Assembly (NCBI GenBank): GCA_963682175.1
Contig: OY821786.1
Coordinates: 27,612,501 to 27,676,500, forward strand
Reading direction: 5' to 3'
Origin: Triglochin maritima
Taxonomy: Eukaryota; Streptophyta; Magnoliopsida; Alismatales; Juncaginaceae
Length of the DNA: 64,000 bases
The notes under the pieces: generated by a model
Seen by the model: the letters and a program-made list of their open reading frames with translations, nothing else
Databases searched by the model: none
What the model was told of the DNA's origin: nothing
Program-made: the position numbers and the translations under genes
In this document: positions 34,401 to 45,565 of the stretch, piece after piece
Numbering within the stretch: position 1 is the stretch's first letter
Layout of the letters: each line of letters begins with the position of its first letter

Positions 34401-34777
34401 CTTGAGCTCGCCATGCCAACGAGGCTCTGATACCAGATTGTTGGAATATACGACGCTCGTACATGTATTTGGTGGTGGAGGTGGTGGAAAAGTAGATAGA
34501 ACAAGTGCGGAGAGGCTTAAATCTATTTTTCTTCTAACTTTTAACAAGAAAATACAACACCTCTTTCTCTACACTTTCTTCCACTCTGAACACACATGAC
34601 GTTTGTGCTATTTATACTTCTACATGGACTCTTAGACTTCCTCTACATTATGAGGACCTTATGCCTTCTATCTTCTATGCTAATGATAACAATCGATCAA
34701 GACATCTTTAAAATGAGTTATTACAACCGTTTTGTGACCTATCATTTCAGCTTCGACATTAAGTTCAACATTCAACA

Positions 34778-36066
34778 TTTTGCTTCCGTGGTAGTTTCTT
34801 TTTTAGATTGAATCAAAATGGGAGACGACAAGTAGAAGAATGAATATCACACTAGACCCCACTTCCTTCTTTCCTTCAATCATCTAGGTACTAACTTGGC
34901 TTCAAATGTTTTGATTGGTGATACTGATCATATGCAGGGGAGATTCATGAAGAATATGTGAAGTGACAAGCTAGGTCATACGTGTGTTTGTAAATGCCAA
35001 AAACAAATTAGGTCTCACATCGTTAGTGATGCCTATAAGTCTGAAGAATATGTGAAGTGACATAATACAATGATATGGTACTCTCTCATGGATAATTAGT
35101 ATTGTTGATCAATAAATAGAAAAAAGTCTGATTACAATGAGAGTGTCTCTGCCATATGGAAAGATCGTGAACAACATTTTTCCTAAGCAAATGGACCTAG
35201 GTCGTTTGAGACTAAATGGTTTATGTCATTTTGAGGGAACCTGTACCGTTCGGGATATTAGAGTTTATTCATTCATGCACGAATATGAAATGTTTAATTT
35301 GAAACCCGGTGAGATTAGAAGCGAGATGAGGATGATAGATTACTAACACTCCAAGGTCTTTTTCGTAGGTCATTGTTGACAGTGATAGATTTCTCATAAG
35401 TGAGCGGGAGAAAATGCGAATCGCAATTGAAGAAGGAAATGACCTATCAAAGCTTAGAATGGAAGATCTCATTGGGATCCTCAAGGCCTATGAGATACAA
35501 ATGAATGAACGAAAGGAGAAAAAGAAAGAAAGCTCAAAGAAAAAGGACAAGACCATCATCACATTAAAGGCTAACTCCCTGTGAATCAAGAGATGAGGAT
35601 GATAGTGATGATGATGATATGGCTTTCTTGGTCTGAAAGTTCAAGAAGTTCCTCAAGAAGGAGAGATATCTCAAAAGAAGAGATATGAAGGATGATCTTC
35701 AATTTGAGGAAAATGGAGCTCTATGTAGTGTCACCTGATCATTAAGCAAACATGACCAATAAGCTGATATACTCACTAAAACTCTTTATGTTGATCAATT
35801 TAACAAGATTAGGCAAGAACGTAACATGTGTAGCTTAAATAATCTAACATAGACATTTTATCATGTTTATACATCATGTTATATACTTGTATTTCATTCA
35901 AGTTTCACCTTAACTCACATTTATACGAATATGCCTAAATTCAGGCCACTCATGCACTATCAAGCCATTCAAATTAACTGGGTCAATGTGGTCAAACATG
36001 CAATAAGTCATCATATTCTTCAATTGGACGACTCGTGCACGTATTAGATCAAACCTTTATTTGTGT
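34778..36066 (+). pseudogene. Older copia element, gag and pol-end remnants
   Basis: 35137-35585 carries gag blocks HEYEMFNLKPGEI, then in another frame FLISEREKMRIAIEEGNDLSKLRMEDLIGILKAYEI, split as REKMRIAIEEGNDLS and KLRMEDLIGILKAYEI, then a Lys/Glu-rich tail. 35640-35700 is a charged stretch. 35740-35855 is the end of copia RNase H, read as ADILTKTLYVDQFNKIR and ending MCSLNNLT before a stop. Protease, integrase and RT are missing between these. 34778-35130 and 35860-36066 show nothing firm. The minus-strand copia at 30121-34777 was inserted on its left side. Confidence 0.7.
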
Positions 36067-36813
36067 CCTGATGATTGACATCATATCATGCATATATTTG
36101 TGTCTTATATCCTTTATTCTTAGCCTAAGCAATACTACGTAATGGGTTTTATGTTTAAGTTTCTGGAATAAACAGGTTTGAGAGGAAGAGACTCAAAAAG
36201 GACTTAAAAGCAAGAAACAACTAAGTTGCAAGACTTATGGACTGAGATGCAAGAGAGAGGGACCCAGATGTAAAACCAAAAGGATCAATGAGCAAATGAA
36301 GAAACTCCATACCATCATGAAGAGTATTTTGGCAATTCGATTTGGGCCTAAACTCCAACAACCAACTTGGGTGCATTAGACATGACGAACTCAAGCCAGA
36401 CAACCACACTCCAAATCTAGACCCGATCCAGACTATATAGACCGCCAATTGGCGGTCGGTTTTTCTCCGGATCCGATAAGATTTAGGGCGGGTCATGTAT
36501 TAGAGTGTTTATGTCTATTTTTAGTAGTGCATTAGTCCCACATCGGAGGATTGTCCCCGATTGCCTTTTTCTATGACTATAAATAGAACTCTTCATTCTC
36601 CTTTGTATTACCCATTGCTTGGTGGCATTCTCTCTACTTGGAGTAAACCTTGGAGCAAAACTCAAGGTGGAGAAGAATGCCACTTGTAATGTGAGTCATG
36701 TAAATAAAATAATTCTTTATAGTTTATTTTAATGTTGTCTTTGTTTTAATGCTTGCTTGTTTAGCTTATTTTGTTTGTCTTAATCTTAGTAGAAGTAAAT
36801 AACATGTTTCCCT

Positions 36814-38313
36814 TGTTGGCTTTTTGGCCTTAATCTATGTTTTGATGATTTAATTAACCTAATCTTAATTATGATCATGTAGAGTAGCACACATATTGCA
36901 TTGCATATATATTGCTTTGTGCTAATCTCTACAGGTGATCAAGACTCAAGGAAGAAAGGAAATCAAGTCAAAACATGTAATCAAGCTCATTTGAAGACAT
37001 GTATTTTGTATTTCTTTGAGTCTTTAGGAACTTGTGTATTTTGAGCATACTTGAGCTAAAATCAACTTAAACACACACTAGGTTCCTTATAGAAGTCACA
37101 CACAAAATTTCACATAATTTGGACTTCAATAGATCACCCAAACTTAGACCGGAAAACACTAAATCTGAACCCTAACTGTCTGCCCACACTCGGTCGACAG
37201 CAACAGGCCGTTCGGTCGACCGGATGATCAAGTAATCATGTTTGTGTTTCCCTATCCAGTTTCGGTCGACCGCACCATCTCTTTCGGTCGACTGTTTGAA
37301 CTTAATTTTCCGACCGTTATTTTTGTCGTATATACCCAACGGTCGTATTCGTATTAAAACAATAATACCCCAAATATATTTCATGTATCGGTCGACCGAG
37401 GACCAAGATCGGTCGACCGTTTGTCCATCTCTTGACAAACCCCAAAGTGCCTGTTGAAAATCGGTCGACCGCTAGACCTGTTTCGGTCGACCGAATATCT
37501 AATCGTTTGTCAACCCCAAAGTGCCTGGTACAAATCGGTCGACTGTTCCCCTTTAGGTGTTCGACCGATGACTTAAGTGTACCTAAGTCGTAGCGTTGGG
37601 CGGTCGACCGTTCCTTATCGATCGACCGAACCTTGTGCAAAACTGCCAAACGGTCGACCTTTCTTCCCGTTTCGGTCGACCGATGTTATCCAGAATTGGG
37701 TCCTGCAGTTTCTGTTTTGTGTAATCACACTTCAACTCATACCCAATCAATCCCAACGGCTCTATTCTCTCTAATGCCTATATAAGGAGTTGTAAAACAC
37801 ATTTTAACACAACTCTCCCACTACAAACTTGTCCCAAACTTTAGAGAGAATCCCAAACACTCCAAACCTCAATTTCCACACTTTAGTGATCAATTCCTTA
37901 ATCCTACTCAAGTGTGCTCAAGTTTAGAGAGTGTTGTTCCACTCAACCTTTGTTCAAGAAGCAAGGACTTCGGTGAAAGCCCGAAGTGTTCCTCTCGGAT
38001 TGTGAGAGAAGAAAGTCAAGCTCGCGAGGTTGTTCGCGGAGTTTGTTTTGTAAAAGGCGTTCTCTCCCGGCCCAGAACGGGGAGTGGTTAGTAAAGACGT
38101 AGGCGGAGCTCGCGGAGTCGAGAGGAGCTTACAAGAGAGGACTAGGACCCGGGTGGGGTGCCGAACCTCTATTAAATCCCTGTGTGATTGTGGTTTGCTT
38201 TTCGATTCCTTTACATGCTTGTTTTATTTAAATTCCGCTGTGCATATCTTGATTGCTTAAACAAGTAGGTAATTAGCCTTAATTGTGGACCCATAGACCC
38301 ACACGATCCTACA
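36814..38313 (+). repeat. 5' LTR of the Sirevirus-like element
   Basis: Starts TGTTGGCTTTTTGGCC and ends ACGATCCTACA. U3 carries nine exact GGTCGACC palindromes plus one-base variants between 37190 and 37690, arranged at irregular spacing. TATATAA at 37779-37785 is the likely promoter. A G-rich R/U5 segment with the ctctcccggcccagaacggg stretch follows near 38050. Confidence 0.93.
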
Positions 38314-38365
38314 TTTGGTACCAGAGCCTTGTGCGCTAAATTGCATACTTAATCGTATTTTTAGC

Positions 38366-39538
38366 ATGTCTAGTACATCTAATCACGTAGAGGGATTATG
38401 CACCACTCGACCTCCTTTGCTAAATGGGTCAAATTATTATTATTGGAAGAATAGGATGAAAATATTCCTAATTTCAAATGACCTTAAGTATTGGATGTTT
38501 ATCCAAAATCCATACACACCCCCAAATGAAGATGAATTAGATTCACTCACTAGGCCCAAAATGAAAGAAATTGAAATGAATTCGAAAATCATGAACATCT
38601 TGTATTGTGGGCTAAATAAGGGTGAATACAATAGAATTAGGGGTTGTGTTAGTGCATACGAAATTTGGCATAGACTTCAAATGCATCATGAAGGGGATAG
38701 CAAAACTAAGGAAACCCGCATTAGTCTCCTCATGCATAAATATGAAATATTTTCTATGCCAATCGGTGAGAACATAAGCGAAATGAACACTCGCTTCATC
38801 GATATCACTAACTCTCTTTTGGTTCTTGGAAGAAAAATCAATGAAGGAGAGATGACAAGGAAGTTCCTCCGGTCACTTAGCATCGATTGGGAAGATAAAG
38901 TCGTCGCAATTGAAGAGGCGCATGATCTTTCTAAATTAAAGATGGAGGAACTCGTTGGAAATCTCATGGCTTATGAGCTCCAAATTAACCATCGGAAGGA
39001 GAAGGAAGCCTCCAAGAACAAAATCACCTTGGGATTACATGCAAACATTGACCAACCGAGGAAGAGTGTAGAAGATGAGGACATTGAAGTCCTAGCAAAA
39101 GACTTCTTCAAATACCTCAAGAAGGATAAAGAAGAAAAGAATGAAAGAAGAGGTAGAAGGAGTGAAAAGAGAGAAAAGAAGGAGAAGGAAGAGAGTGGAA
39201 ATGAGAGAAAAGAGGAGAAGAAAAATGAGAGGAGGGAGAGAAGGAGAGAAAAGGAGAAGAGTAAGAGAAAAGAGAAGAGAAGAGGTTGGAAGCTCACAAG
39301 GCTACATGAGACGATTCATCGTCTTCATCGTCATCCAAATCAACCACACCTTCATCAACAAAGGAATATGCACACATGTGCTACATGGCAATTCAAGATG
39401 AAGGAAGTGAGGTATAATCTAACTCTTGCTCTAGTAATTCATGCTCAACTAAGTCATATTATAGTGATAGCTCACATTCTAGTGCAAACGATGAAAATTA
39501 TACACATGATGAGCTTCAAAATGCATTTCATGACTTAG
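38366..39538 (+). pseudogene. Copia (Sirevirus-like) gag, C-terminally frameshifted
   Basis: The ATG at 38366 is the natural start, since the open frame upstream overlaps the primer site. Residues 1-225 form a UBN2-type gag: PPLLNGSNYYYWKNRM, YEIWHRLQMHHEGD, TRFIDITNSL, and KFLRSLSIDWEDKVVAIEEA, which shows the family's LRSLP-type block. The region 39125-39290 is about 55 residues of almost only Glu, Lys and Arg, where a zinc knuckle would be expected. After this the true frame shifts: AHKAT, a stop, DDSSSSSSS continues from about 39294 through QNAFHDLVKKYEIICDKN. The plus-strand frame to 39538 after the shift is therefore not the original protein. It cannot supply a normal nucleocapsid. Confidence 0.88.
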
Positions 39539-40015
39539 TTAAAAAATATGAGATCATTTGTGATAAAAATAAGAATGCTAGAAAGATAATCAAAGATCTC
39601 CAAAGCAAAATTGAAACATGCATGAATGAGAAAAATGAGGTGGTTGCTAAACTAGAAAACTTTGCATCAAATTTTGATAAATTAAAAGCAACACCTATAG
39701 ATGTTGAACAATTAGATCTTCATGCTTGCAATGTGCAATTAAGAAAAGATCTAGAAAAGTTCACCAATGGAACTAAGATGCTTAACATGCTATTAGGAAG
39801 TCAGAGGCAATCTTTGCAAAAACATGGTTTAGGATTTAATGCAAAATTGAAAAATCATGCTTCTATACAACTTTAAATGGAAAGCACTTAGTGGTAAAGC
39901 CTACTTCCTCAAATGTGTGGGCTCCTAAAACCAAAATGGTTTGGGTTCCCAAAGCTAATATTCAAGGACCCAAAGTTGTTTGGGTACCTAAATCTACACT
40001 TGTAGGTTCTTGAGG
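39294..40015 (+). pseudogene. Gag C-terminal continuation (coiled-coil-like), out of frame
   Basis: From about 39294 the original frame gives AHKAT (stop) DDSSSSSSSKSTTPSS, then EYAHMCYMAIQDE, a second stop, and a long Lys/Glu/Leu stretch 39550-39875 (KYEIICDKNKN, LQSKIETCMNEKNEV) that looks like a coiled coil. WVPKANIQGPKVVWVPKST at about 39950-40000 is the usual linker before protease in such elements. Coding ends there, and 40020-40640 holds only polypurine boxes. Confidence 0.75.
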
Positions 40016-40652
40016 AAGGAATTGGTGGTGACCGGGTGAGCTCAAGAGTCAAATTAAATTCCGGTTGCATCACCAATTGAGATTGGAACCAATTCAAGCT
40101 TCTAGTTGGTATACTTTCTTATCTTCTAAACTTTTCGATAATATTGGTTCTAGTCTAGATATTCTATATGCTTAATTGTCATATCTTTAGAAGTTTGATT
40201 CATTGCAAATCATTAACCTTATTCATTGCAAATCATATATCACATCCATTGATTATAAATGTCAAATTTTAAATGGATGTTAGAATAAGGCCTAAGTTGA
40301 AACTTAAATGAAATTAACTTGAATCATATTCATAGTTTTCATCTAGCCTTATTGATAGGGGGAGCTTAAATGTTATATCTTTTATTAGTGTAATAAAGTG
40401 AAAAATTTAGGGGGAGCAACTTCATTACAAGACATCCAAATTCTATGCTTAAAGTCATAATTATTTTTGTTTTTGATGGATGTCAAAGGGGGAGAGAGAT
40501 AATTAAGGGGGTAACTTGGAATTTGGCATAAAATTGAACAAAAACTATGCACATCCATAGGGGGAGCATTAATATGCATAGTTTACAAATACAAATTCCA
40601 TGTATTAAGATAGAGTTAAGATATAGGTTGTCATCATCAAAAATGGGGTAAT

Positions 40653-42153
40653 TGTTGGCTTTTTGGCCTTAATCTATGTTTTGATGATTTAATTAACCTA
40701 ATCTTAATTATGATCATGTAGAGTAGCACACATATTGCATTTCATATATATTGCTTTGTGCTAACCACTACAGGTGATCAAGACTCAAGGAAGAAAGAAA
40801 ATCAAGTCAAGACATGTAATCAAGCTCATTTGAAGACATGTATTTTGTATTTCTTTGAGTCTTTAGGAACTTGTGTATTTTGAGCATACTTGAGCTAAAA
40901 TCAACTTAAACACACACTAGGTTCCTTATAGAAGTCACACACAAAATTTCACATAATTTGGACTTCAATAGATCACCCAAACTTAGACCGGAAAACACTA
41001 AACCTGAACCCTAACTGTCTGCCCACATTCGGTCGACCGCAACAGGCCGTTCGGTCGACCGGATGATCAAGTAATCCTGTTTGTGTTTCCCTGTCCAGTT
41101 TCGGTCGACCGCACAATCTCTTTCGGTCGACCGTTTGAACTTAATTTTCCGACCGTTATTTTTGTCGTATATACCCAACGGTCGTATTCGTATTAAAACA
41201 ATAATACCCCAAATATATTTCATGTATCGGTCGACCGAGGACCAAGATCGGTCGACCGTTTGTCCATCTCTTGACAAACCCCAAAGTGCCTGTTGAAAAT
41301 CGGTCGACTGTTAGACCTGTTTCGGTCGACCGAATATCTAATCGTTTGTCAACCCCAAAGTGCCTGGTACAAATCGGTCGACCGTTCCCCTTTAGGTGTT
41401 CGACCGATGACTTAAGTGTACCTAAGTCGTAGCGTTGGGCGGTCGACCGTTTCCTTACCGGTCGACCGAACCTTGTGCAAAACTGCCAAACGGTCGATCG
41501 TTCTTCCCGTTTCGGTCGACCGATTTTATCCAGAATTGGGTTCTGCAGTTTCTGTTTTGTGTAATCACACTTCAACTCATACCCAATCAATCCCAACGGC
41601 TCTATTCTCTCTAATGCCTATATAAGGAGTTGTAAAACACATTTTAACACAACTCTCCCACTACAAACATGTCCCAAACTTTAGAGAGAATCCCAAACAC
41701 TCCAAACCTCAATTTCCACACTTTAGTGATCAATTCCTTAATCCTACTCAAGTGTGCTCAAGTTTAGAGAGTGTTGTTCCACTCAACCTTTGTTCAAGAA
41801 GCAAGGACTTCGGTGAAAGCCCGAAGTGTTCCTCTCAGATTGTGAGAGAAGAAAGTCAAGCTCGCGAGGTTGTTCGCGGAGTTTGTTTTGTAAAAGGCGT
41901 TCTCTCCCGGCCCGGAACGGGGAGTTGTTAGTGAACACGTAGGCGGAGCTCGCGGAGTCGAGCAGAGCTTACAAGAGAGGACTAGGACCCGGGTGGGGTG
42001 TCGAACCTCTATAAAATCCCTGTGTGATTGTGGTTTGCTTTTCGATTCCTTTACATGCTTGTTTTATTTAAATTCCGCTGTGCATATCTTGATTGCTTAA
42101 ACAAGTAGGTAATTAACCTTAATTGTGGACCCATACACCCACACGATCCCACA
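40653..42153 (+). repeat. 3' LTR of the Sirevirus-like element
   Basis: Pairs with 36814-38313. It carries the same palindrome cluster (41030-41525) and TATATAA at 41619-41625. Many differences from the 5' LTR are transitions, and several fall inside the palindromes (for example GGTCGACC against GGTCGACT). Confidence 0.93.
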
Positions 42154-42869
42154 TCCCTTTCCTATCTTAATGACCTTAATTTTGTTTTGTCTTCTTTTAA
42201 TGAGTAGTTAGTAGTTCCATCCCCCTTTGGGGTGGAGTTGATGTTTATACGTGTCATGTAGAATGGAATGAATGCTAAATATTGTTGTATGTGAGAAATG
42301 TTCGTATGCTTGTTTAAATTAAAGAGAATACTTAACTTGATGGTTTATGCCATAATCTTTAGGTACATTCCATGGTTGTTTAGGTTCTTAATAACAAACT
42401 TGTTCATGATCAAATTAATCACTTTGGTTAGTCATTTGGATGATTGGTCTTGTCATGAAGTACTTCTTATGCATAGCAATACTACCTACACTTGTGCTCT
42501 ATTGAATGCATTCATCACCTTTTATTTCATGTGTACACACACTCCACCCCTTAGGGGTTTTCCATTCCTGATTTCTAGCTTGCTTATATTAGTCACTTAG
42601 TTTAGTTTTACTTAGTCTCGCGCTTTCATCTTCTTTGTTGTTTCGTACTAGTGTTGCGTAGCATAGTTTAGTCTAGTTTAGTATAATCAATTTCGTCTCC
42701 CCTCTTTTCCCACTTGTCCTCAAACAAACCAGAGTTGACACACCTCCTCGTGGACACAACCCATACTTGCCGTGTCTTCACCGACGCCGTGCACTTACGG
42801 TAATATAAACGATCAATCACCTGACTTGTAGAATTAGATGACTCATGTTCAGTTGAGCCATTCGATGTG

Positions 42870-44415
42870 TGATTGACATCATATCATGCATATATTTGTA
42901 TCTTATATCCTTTATTTTTAGCCTAAGCAATGCTACGTAACGAGTTTTATGTTTAAGTTTCAGGAATAAACAAGTTTGAGAAGAAGAGACTCAAATAGGA
43001 GTTAAAAAAAGGAAAATGACTAAGTTCCAAGACTTATAGACAAAGATGCAAGAGAGAGGGACCTGGATGTAAAGCCAAAAGGACCAATGAGCAAATCAAG
43101 AAGCTCTACACCATCATGAGGAGTATTTTGACAATTAGATCTGGGCCCAACCATCAACAACCAAATCTGGTTCATCAAACATCACGAAATCAATCCAGAA
43201 CAACACCCAAAACCATACCCCATCAACCTAATCTAGACCGCCAATTGGCTGTCCCAAACCTCCAATGGTGGTCCAAATTGCTCCAAATGGTTCATGGTTT
43301 AGTCAGGTATTCGATTATGTTGTTGTATGTTCATTTATAGTATGTGTTTAGTCCCATACTGGGGGATTGTCATGGGTTACCTTTTTCTATGACTATATAT
43401 AAAACTCTTCCTCCTCCTTTGTAGTATATCTCCTATCTTGGTGACCATTCTCTCTACTAGGAATAAAACGTTGGAGCAAAACTCTGGTGGAGAGAGGCTA
43501 CTTGTAATGTGAGTGAGCAAAAAAATTGTTTTGTTAGTTTCTTTTAAGTCTTGCATGTTTAGTTAATTTCGTTAATATGAATGTTAGCTTAATAATGTGT
43601 GAGTAATTCCATCCCCCTTTGGGGGGTGGAGATGATGTACATTTACGTTGTGAAGTTTGGATGTTTGATGAATTTTTGATTGTGTAGACTTGCATGTTTA
43701 TATGTTCATCGCGGGTGTTTTAATCATCTACATGTTGGGGGATTTTTATGGGTTTTGCCATAAGATTTAGACACTTCCCATGCTTAGTTTCCTCATGTTT
43801 ATTGACTGAAATTTCCTGTTGAATATGCAACATGTTAGTTATGTGTTTGTATTTGTGTTTGCTTGCTTGCTTGATTGAAGAAACTTTGCCTTAATGGGGT
43901 TTGCCATAACATTTAGACACTTCCCCTACTTAGCTTTGTTCTTCACATGAGTTCCTGGTTTTTGATGAGTCTTGCCATAATATTTAGATACCTCTAATGC
44001 TTAGCCGGCTTATGTTAATCAAGTAGTAATTGCCGATACGTTGTGTGAATGGATTGATAGGTTTTTCCACATCTTTAGACACTTCCTATGCATGAAGACA
44101 CACACATGACACACACACATACATGCTTACTTGCGTCATTCATCACTTATTTCACTTCATATGTGCACACACTCCACCCCTTAGGGGTTTCCATTCCTGA
44201 ATTCCAGCTTCTTGTCTTAGTTAGTTTAGTTTCATTGCTGCCTTCTTTCATTTCCTTGTTTGTGCTTACTAGTTTAGTTTAGTCTAGTTTAGCGTAATCA
44301 ACTCTTCTCCCCTCTTTTCCTACTTACCTTCGAAAGAACCAAAGTCGACACACCTCCATGTTGATCGACCCGTATTTGCCACATCTTCACCGACACCGTG
44401 CACTTACAGTAATTA
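42870..44415 (+). mobile_element. Athila-like gypsy LTR, 3' end lost
   Basis: Starts TGATTGACATC at 42870. It has ccgccaattggctgtc near 43240, the ctatatataaaac promoter region near 43394, the CCCCCTTTGGGGGG box near 43612 and CCCCTTAGGGG near 44178. It runs to the GTGCACTTACAG end region at about 44400, where it joins a Sirevirus-like LTR instead of ending in ATCAATCA. No matching target duplication. Confidence 0.85.
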
Positions 44416-44417
44416 AA

Positions 44418-45565
44418 ATGAACACACCAATGAGCCTAGAGAACAATAATCCTCATTCCATCGGTCGACCAAAACCAGTGCCTTGTTAGATCGTTTTAAC
44501 AGACCTTCAGAGTGAATTTTCCTAGCTCAACCGGTCGACCGCCCTTGACTTTTCGGTCGACCGTTCTCGCATTTTTTGGATTACCGTTAACCTCGTCGTT
44601 TTATACAACGGTCATATTCATATATATTCAACCAACCCCTAGAATACAATTGGCCACTGGTCGAATGTTGACCATAGAATGGTTGACCGGATGAAGACAT
44701 ATCATGAGCCCAAAAGTTCCTATTTTCGGTCGAAGCACCTTTCGTTCGACCGATTACCTTTACCCTAGCCAAAAACTATTGAACGGTCGACAGACCCAAT
44801 TATTTTGTTCGACCATTCACTTAAGTGAGACCAATTTGGTTTGACCAAAGCTTAAACTTGTTCGAACGTTTACTTACCATTAAGGAAACAGTCGACCGAT
44901 TACCCAGATTTGGTCGACCGTTGAGGGACGAAACTAATGAACCTTGATTTCTATTTGTGTGTTCTTCACACCAATCAATCAATTATTCCCCAACGGCTAG
45001 AAAACTTTAGGAGCTTATAAATAAAGGTCCAAACACATTGTTTAGACAACTATCTCACTTCCAATTGTCTCATACATTAGAGAGAAATCCCCAACTCCTA
45101 AAAACGACCAATACTACACTCAAGAGCCTAAATTCCACACCTTTGCTCATTTCCATATACTACTCAAAGTGTGCTCAAGCTAGAGTGTGTTGTTCCACTC
45201 AAGTTCATTGTTCAAAAGAGTAAAGACTATGGTGAAAGCCCGAAGCATCCTTCTCGGATTGTGAGAAGAGGATTGCAAGCTAGGCGAGGGTTGTTCGCTA
45301 GCTTGAAGATTGTAAAAGCGTTGTCTCCCAGGATGGAACAGGGAGCGGATAGTGAAGTCGTGAGCGGAGCTCGAAGTGTCGAGCGGAGCTTGCAAGAGAG
45401 GAAGTAGGCGGGAGGCCGAACCCCTGTAAAATCCCCCGAGTTACTTGTGGTTTGCTTTGATTTTTCTCCTACTTTGTTCTAATTTATTTTCGCTGCACAT
45501 CTTGTTTATTTAAGTAGGGATTAAGCCTAATTGATTAGATAATTAGGGGTCATTACGATCCCACA
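44418..45565 (+). mobile_element. Sirevirus-like copia LTR, 5' part missing
   Basis: Matches the 3' three quarters of the 36814 LTR family. The palindrome cluster is at 44460-44930, ttataaataaagg near 45016, and the R/U5 G-rich segment at 45300-45420. It ends GATCCCACA at 45565. It lacks the TGTTGGCTTTTTGG start and directly abuts the gypsy LTR, so the junction is a deletion or recombination scar. Confidence 0.8.

Larger units (their letters stand above)
30121..34777 (-). mobile_element. Ty1/copia element, minus strand, protease and integrase deleted
   Basis: The 5' LTR is 34439-34777 (339 bp, TGTTG..CAACA). The primer site TGGTATCAGAGCC lies just inside it on the minus strand (about 34424-34436). 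The 3' LTR is 30121-31843 but is split by the gypsy solo LTR 30377-31755. Removing that insert and one TSD copy leaves exactly 339 bp. A purine tract (aaggaggag) adjoins the 3' LTR at about 31844-31853. Flanks share TTTT but no perfect 5-bp duplication. Without the nested LTR the element is about 3.3 kb, short for copia, because coding jumps from the gag zinc knuckle straight to the RT start. Confidence 0.9.
36814..42153 (+). mobile_element. Complete non-autonomous Sirevirus-like copia element, no pol
   Basis: 5340 bp, bounded by the exact 5-bp duplication TCCCT (36809-36813 and 42154-42158). LTRs are 36814-38313 and 40653-42153 (about 1500 bp each). By hand I count about 34 substitutions and one 1-bp indel between them. 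The primer site TGGTACCAGAGCC is at 38316-38328. The internal region is only 2.3 kb, with a gag remnant and then no protease, integrase, RT or RNase H. Five extra polypurine boxes of the AGGGGGAG type lie at about 40358, 40410, 40486, 40506 and 40560 before the final purine tract at 40640, as in Sireviruses. The lineage call rests on these boxes, the palindromes and the gag type. Confidence 0.92.
36072..42819 (+). mobile_element. Athila-like gypsy solo LTR, split by a Sirevirus-like element
   Basis: LTR parts 36072-36813 and 42154-42819, starting TGATTGACATC and ending ATCAATCA, with the exact 5-bp duplication CCTGA at 36067-36071 and 42820-42824. Without the insert the LTR is about 1403 bp, close to its sisters. 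The left part has a perfect 18-bp palindrome GACCGCCAATTGGCGGTC at 36440-36457 and ctataaatag near 36580. The right part has the GGGGTGGAG box (about 42228) and the CCCCTTAGGGG box (about 42545). Confidence 0.95.

Noticed and set aside
37172..37649. Open frames with repeated RSTERP/VDRF-like residues in both Sirevirus-like LTRs
   Set aside because: They are translations of the GGTCGACC palindrome cluster in the LTR, not proteins.
37190..37690. Clustered short palindromic repeats resembling a CRISPR array
   Set aside because: Spacing is irregular, the words vary, they lie inside a retrotransposon LTR, and this is plant nuclear DNA.
38971..39297. Minus-strand frame rich in Ser, Leu and Phe, looking like membrane segments
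   Set aside because: It is the complement of the purine-only Glu/Lys/Arg tract of the gag remnant.
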